A stretch of 64,000 nucleotides of DNA from Pachypanchax playfairii (lineage: Eukaryota > Chordata > Actinopteri > Cyprinodontiformes > Aplocheilidae). The stretch is taken from contig SSNP01000248.1 in NCBI GenBank assembly GCA_006937955.1, positions 291,860 to 355,859 of the forward strand, in the 5' to 3' direction. The notes under the pieces are model-generated. The model had not been told where the DNA came from. It saw only the letters and a program-made list of their open reading frames with translations, and ran no database searches. Made by a program: the position numbers and the translations under genes. Numbering within the stretch: the first letter of the stretch is position 1; the number at the start of each line of letters is the position of its first letter. This document shows positions 59,201 to 64,000 of this stretch, in pieces.

Positions 59201-59770
59201 CCTGGTGTCAGCCACCTTCATACCTGGAAGGTCACTGCATAGAGACAGCACCAACCACAGCTGTCTTACTAAACATCTGCAACACAGAGCCACAGACATG
59301 ATAGGATATGAGCGTGCAGGAAGTAAAACCAACTCCCTCCCTTTTTAGATGTGACCGGAGCTCTTTGACTAGTCCAGCTTGTTGCACCCCAACGTACCTG
59401 AAGTTACAATCTTGACCTCCAAAACAGGGGGTTGAATAGATATGAAGGGATGAAAGTTTTTATTGTGGTGAAGAAAGAACTGAGTCAAATTAAAAGCTCC
59501 CAGTTTACTGGTTAATCTGCTTTCCAACCCTCGATTATGGTCACAGGATCATGACTAAACATATCCAGGAGCTGGTGATGGCTGAGCTCAGAGTTAGAGA
59601 TGTGAGAAAGTGATAAGCTCCATCATTGAAAGGAGGTGGTTAGAAAATCTGATTAGGATGCATCCTGGGTAATGGGAATAGATCAGAACAGACCTACAAC
59701 TTACCACATGGCTTATAAATTTTTAGAATTTCAGAAACTAAAAGATGAAACAATAAATAAACAATTAGTA
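56261..59770. other. No recognised gene
   Basis: Unique sequence with T- and A-runs (about 57211-57228 and 58809-58821). The 145-codon minus frame at 57653-58090 and the 100-codon plus frame at 58051-58353 overlap and have no domain signature. I see nothing that can be called an exon with confidence. Confidence 0.4.
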
Positions 59771-59864
59771 GTTTAAAATTAGGGGTGCACCAATACCTAT
59801 ACTGGTATCTGGTATCGGCCCTTATACCGTCTAAGGTACTCATATCAGTATCGGTTAAAGTTAA

Positions 59865-60537
59865 AGGAGCAATAAGCAAAAATTCATCATTTCCAGTTGG
59901 AAAGAATTCAAAATATGCAATGTGAAGCTCTAGATGTGTAATTCCATCTGGAACATAGCATGAGGTCACACACCATCTCTCTGTGTTGATATCGAGCCTC
60001 TTGTTTACAAAGGTGGTCTCCTTCCGTGTGCATGTTCGTGCATATGAAACTCCGCCTCCTTCATGTACTGAGCGAAGGCCCTCCCTTCACTCAGTACAGC
60101 CGACACACATTGTTGAAGCGAAATGGCGGAAGGCGGAGCAAAGTGTTCACCTGAAGATGACCGGGAACACATTTCATCACCCAAGAAGCCACGGCCAATG
60201 ACAAACAAACCAGGTAAAGCAAGGGACAAAACCAGGATAAACATTGGTCTTGCTTTTCCAAGATGGAGAGCAGTGAGAGAACGAGAGAATTTACGATTTG
60301 ACTCGGAGCTGGCTTTTCTTCTCCTGGACAGGTAAGGAACAATCATTATTTTAATCTAGTGTTACTGTAATGACTCGCTCTGGAAAGCCATAAAGTTGTC
60401 GACTTTGTCCTTTATACTGCATTCAGTTCTGCTCTTTTACCTTGTAGCTGTAGTGGCTAAATGTCTGTAGACTTTGTTTTGGTCTCAATCCTGTACTCAA
60501 CAGCACACCTAGCGGTGAAAAATCGCTTGTTGCTCCT
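59865..60537 (+). mobile_element. TTAA-flanked element with open exon, 673 bp, nested
   Basis: TTAA flanks lie at 59861-59864 and 60538-60541. Termini AGGAGCAATAAGC and (complement) AGGAGCAACAAGC differ by one base. It is inserted inside the hAT-like element 59780-60820. The CpG-rich middle resembles a promoter followed by an exon with a splice donor. Confidence 0.88.
60123..60331 (+). CDS. Transposon-encoded first exon, basic N-terminal domain, partial
   Basis: From the ATG at 60123 an intact frame of 69 codons plus two bases runs to a consensus donor (CAG|GTAAGG at 60331/60332). It opens MAEGGAKCSPEDDREHISSP, has a Lys/Arg/Pro stretch, then TRINIGLAFPRWRAVRE and SELAFLLLD. The motif T-R-(V/I)-N-I-G-x-A-F-x-R-W-R followed by an (A/L)FLLD ending is, from my recollection, a recurring block in fish transposon-derived proteins. 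I cannot name the superfamily. CpG-rich sequence just upstream could be a promoter. Later exons are absent from this 673-bp element. The intact frame suggests recent insertion or selection; the first is simpler. Confidence 0.5.
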
Positions 60538-60905
60538 TTAACCAATGAACTGATACTTGTGGAAATTTTGCAATAATTTCACAGAAAATTTATTTTTAAC
60601 TTCTAAATTTTAGTTTTGTGATCATTTTTTATTAATATTTTAATTTTAATTAAATTCACCATCATTTGTCGTAACAAGCAGAGAAGAAAATAAAACCTGT
60701 CTTCCAATTCATTGCATTTTTTGTGTGTGGTAGAAGTATCAGCATTAGTACTTGGTATGGGTAAGTACTCTGATTCAAGTATCGTATTGGTTTGAAAAAA
60801 GTGGTATTGTTGCATTCCTATTTCAAATATTTAAATAATAAAACATTAAAAAGTCCTCATAACACTGAGTGACCTGAAAGTTTTGGGGACAGAAAGCCAG
60901 AAAAT

Positions 60906-61147
60906 ATGATATCAATCAATTTATTTATAAAGCACTTTAACGTGACAAAGAGTCAAAACAAGGCGCTGTACAACTTAAAACCGAGACAAACCACAAAAAA
61001 CATCATATCAATAAAAACCAAATAAAACATTAAAACAGAAAAACTAAAAACAAAAGTTATCAATAACCCAAAACAAGGCAAAGTCTCAAACCATGTCAAA
61101 TGCCTGATGATAAAAGTGAATTTTCAGGCAGGATTTAAATAATGTCA
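60906..61147 (-). mobile_element. L2-type LINE 3' end, short
   Basis: ATCAATCAATTTATTTATAA, AAGCACTTTAACGTGACAAA and AAGGCGCTGTACAAC match the 3' UTR pattern of the copies at 2114 and 14572. On the minus strand the words before it can be read as a broken C-terminal block ending in HFYHQAF-like residues. Strongly 5'-truncated. Confidence 0.65.
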
Positions 61148-63080
61148 GTAATAGAAAAAAAGAACAAAGTAAAGAAAAATATAACTGAATAACACCCTTT
61201 TCTTTATGACTCTTGAGAATTCATTATAAGGGCTTTTAGTTGGTGGTTTTCAGCTGATTATTACTGTCCATGGTGCACAGCAGGACCACCTCTGTTAAAG
61301 TCTGGGCTCCATTAAAGAGCAAAGTGGAGCTGAGAGCTGTCGGCGTTGAAGAAAGGAAAGTGAAAGTTTACCCAGTCCAGTCTCATCATAGATAACTTTT
61401 TGAGTAAATCACCAAAGACAATGAAAGTAACTTTTGTCTCATCGCACCCAGCGGTGTGGAAATAAAGACATAAATTGTGATATCAGTATTCACTGGGATC
61501 ATCTGTGTCCTGCTGTGTTCCAGTTTCTCCTGATTTCACCCGCAAACCAGCGCGTTAAACGACTTTGAGAACTCCACAGAAAGCTAACAGGTGATGACTC
61601 ACCAAGAGGGAGAGAGAAGAGGACATGGCAAGTGATGTGAGGGAACAGCTGCCAAAAGGAAGAGAGGAGAGGATGGAGGAGAAGCTGGGGACCTGACACT
61701 TCTGCTTAAGGTAAAAAATAAAAAGAAGAGGTCTGATGGGAGCAGATCTAAAGAAAATCTTTTATTTTTTTTTTAAGTAGAGCATGAAGACCACACGCCT
61801 TCTGACTGGGAGCTCCCTGTTGCAGTCAACTGGGCCGTGATTGCATAGTTTATGGCTGAGGCATGATGGGTAAGGATTAAAGATGGCTGCCCTGAGGGCA
61901 TACAGCAATACCATTACTCTTGATGGATTCCTTCTTCACTCACATATTCTCTGTGGACGTCAGAGGGCCACAGGGCCTGACTAATGCATGGTGTGATGAT
62001 GCGATCAGAAGAGGCAGGAAGGGACGCTTGGCAGCTTCTCTGAACCTCCTGCTCCGATTCCCTTCTTCCTGTCTCCTCCATCTGTGCTCCACATTACACT
62101 CCTCTGCATACACACAGTCAATATAAGATCAGCTGTAAATCTTTACAAGTACTGAGGGACAACAATAATTCGCCAACCATTAAAGTTGAACTTATTGACT
62201 CAAATCGAGAAAGTTTTCTGTTTTTATCGGAATCTGCAGTTCATGAGAAAAGACCAAACAAGAGAGCAGGACAAGTTTTCTGTTCTTAAAAACAGAATAA
62301 CGTCATCGTGTTGAGCAATGTTCTGACTAAAAGCAGAACATTTCACACTTCTGTAGTAATACATACTGTATTGCAGCATTCCACATATAATTTTCCTTCT
62401 ACTTGCAGCATAACTGCTACTAGGAATCAACCTGGGACTAGATACTTCAGAGTGGAGGAGAAACAAAGATGAATCAGATGTTGTTTATCTGGGTTAGCTC
62501 TAATAATACCATTTGAGTACAGAGCAAGAATCATAAAACAGTCCATTCTCTTGCTGTATATTTGTAGTAAAAGTAAAAGTTTCCTTTTTTACCACTGAAT
62601 AGAAGCTTTGCCAAGTTCCTGTTTGAGGTTTTTGGGTTGATTTCGTGATTTGAGTGAATTCTGAAGTCTGTTAAATGTCTCTGATTGAAAAAGGTATGTT
62701 TGTTTTCCACTTCAGCCTGCACAGAAGACCAGCCATTGGATATGACTGATATCAGGGCTTTTCAACTTTTCTTTGCCCGCCCAGCCAAATACATGGATTA
62801 CAAGTATTTACTGAAGAAAAAGAGTTTTAATCTACAGACAAGCAGCATCACTTTTTTCTTTTGTTTATTTATTTTAGTGAAATAGATGCTGATATAGACC
62901 GAGACATGGTGAATACTTCGCTATCTACTTTACCCTTAACTACCTAGTACTTTTCAAAAACTTGCTGTTTACTTTGATATCTCCTCTATTCTATTGATAG
63001 ATTCTGTTGGCAGCTTGATATAGAATGCCATGCGTCATTTATAGGACCAACACAGAAGGCATGATTTTTATTTCTTTTTT
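61148..63080. other. No recognised gene
   Basis: Unique sequence with a T-run at about 61760-61774. Stretch 61780-62110 is complex, but no exon is supported. Confidence 0.4.
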
Positions 63081-63082
63081 TA

Positions 63083-63705
63083 CTAGTTGCCTGAAATTTC
63101 AGTCAGGACGTCACATATTTTGTGTAGCACTTTGTTCACCACACTAATCATGTCCCTCTGTGCCTGCAGGACAGCGTGAGTTAGCACCCGGCCACCTCCA
63201 GGTGCGCCATGCGCCCGAGGTGCACTGGTGGGGGGGAAACAATGAGATTTGGGTTTTGTTTTATATTTTAATGACGGACACATTTGATCTGTATTAATAA
63301 AAGGCTTAGTCTCCTCTGTATGGTCAGTGTCTCCCTCCTTCTCCGGCACAATGCCATGCACGCTTGCTGATTCGAGTACTGCTGAGATCCTAACAGCGAG
63401 CTGTGGGGGATCAGAGGTGCCAGGGGGTCCTCCAGTGGCAGACACACTCTGGCGGTGGCAAGCCATCTTTTTTTTGCCTCCACCTTCAGATTGGACCTTT
63501 TTTTTTCATATCTGCCACAGATCTCTCTGAAGAACTCACAGCATTGACGGCTTCAGCAACATTGTGCCACTCTGGGGATTTTCTCTTATTTGTTATGCCA
63601 CTGCTGTGACCTCCAAAAGCACTTCCTTTCGTTTTTCCACCTCACCCACAAGTACCTCGATTTCTGCTTCGGTGAAGTTGCGCTTCTTGATCTTCCTTGA
63701 TCTGC
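63083..63705 (-). pseudogene. Myb/NAIF1-like Harbinger accessory protein, frameshifted
   Basis: On the minus strand the coding signal starts near 63700 with KKRNFTEAEIEVLVGEVEKR and KEVLL. After a one-base shift it continues as SSGITNKRKSPEWHNVAEAV and NAVSSSERSVADM, then shifts again through NLKVEAKKR to RQSVSATGGPPGTSDPPQL and ISAVLES, ending near 63083. The F-(T/S)-x-x-E-(V/I)-x-x-L block, the ITN-x-x-K...W-x-x-(V/I)A-x-AVN block and the K-W/K-x-x-LK block are the Myb-like trihelical domain of NAIF1 and of the DNA-binding partner of Harbinger transposases. At least two frameshifts prevent a full product. The 127-codon frame at 63083-63466 is its C-terminal part. Confidence 0.7.
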
Positions 63706-63992
63706 GGTTGCCATCCTTATTGGTGGAGGAGCCGGCTCATGTATACGCATGAGATCCACAAGGCACTCTGCATTGACCATTTACGGCAGAAAGTGGGCGT
63801 GTTGAGGGCGGGATGTGATCCAAAAACACCTGAGCACATTTCTAGGTAAAGTGTAATTTATATGCGTGCAGCTGTGCGTACGCCATGTTTTATAGGTCCC
63901 AGACTTACTTGGCGTAAGTAAGTAGATTTTTTTTGCTGAGCTTAAGTACGATTTTAGTAAGGATTCTACGCAAAGTTTTATAAATGAGACCC
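63083..63992 (-). mobile_element. PIF/Harbinger-type element, right terminus plus accessory gene
   Basis: The right side ends TTTTATAAATGAGACCCC, whose complement GGGGTCTCATTTATAAAA is a Harbinger-style terminus as I recall it from fish. A Myb-like accessory pseudogene follows on the minus strand. The left terminus was not identified, so the left limit given is only that of the coding remnant. Confidence 0.5.
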
Positions 63993-64000
63993 CAGGACAT

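Larger units (their letters stand above)
59780..60820. mobile_element. hAT-like element interrupted by a TTAA element
   Basis: Ends TAGGGGTGCACCAATAC and (complement) TAGGAATGCAACAATAC form an imperfect inverted repeat. The flanking octamers TTTAAAAT (59772-59779) and TTTCAAAT (60821-60828) match at seven of eight bases. The body carries GGTATCGG-type words on both sides of a nested 673-bp insertion. Without that insertion it is about 364 bp. Confidence 0.7.

Overview
The window reads as AT-rich, non-coding vertebrate DNA, almost certainly from a teleost fish. The reasons are the load of short non-LTR, hAT, PIF/Harbinger and TTAA-target transposon relics of fish type, tRNA-headed SINE fragments, (CA)n and (TA)n microsatellites, and no compact gene arrangement. 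I find no convincing host protein-coding gene, tRNA, rRNA or bacterial-style system. Nearly every long open frame is a shadow of a repeat. The protein-like signals I can support are short transposase or accessory exons inside DNA transposons, plus decayed reverse-transcriptase pieces.

Layout. 1-6 kb: unique AT-rich sequence, a LINE-2/Rex1-type 3' end (2114-2640), a terminal-inverted-repeat element (2994-3624), then SINE and repeat fragments. 6-16 kb: a 1.08 kb hAT relic with a perfect 8-bp target duplication, a 440-bp PIF/Harbinger relic carrying an open MADF-type exon (9696-9831), a probable 812-bp solo LTR (13639-14450), L2-type fragments and two TTAA-flanked elements. 18-31 kb: a fold-back TTAA element, a 656-bp hAT relic, a second TTAA element of the same family, a solo LTR, a SINE, a Harbinger-type MITE with TTA duplications and another TTAA element. 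33.4-40.2 kb: a 27-unit, 31-bp minisatellite without a single indel, then a 3,028-bp block present twice at an offset of 3,038 bp around a run of ten Ns. This is very probably two overlapping contig ends that were not merged. 40-53 kb: nested hAT and TTAA elements, a third TTAA family member, a 1.56 kb hAT relic with two transposase-like exons, a BED-finger hAT remnant and a Penelope-like reverse-transcriptase remnant. 54.2-56.3 kb: six copies of a roughly 320-bp unit built around a (CA)n tract. 59-64 kb: a TTAA element with an open exon nested in a hAT-like element, an L2 tail, and a Harbinger-type Myb/NAIF1-like pseudogene running to the right edge.

No genes here work together as a pathway. 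The shared theme is layered transposition: by matching termini and target duplications I could bound six hAT elements (one of them also present in the duplicated block), two well-bounded PIF/Harbinger elements, seven complete TTAA elements and three solo LTRs by eye. Stretches between repeats, notably 29.4-30.2, 30.8-32.3 and 35.0-35.3 kb, are complex unique sequence that could hold conserved non-coding elements, but this needs alignment to other fish and is inference only.
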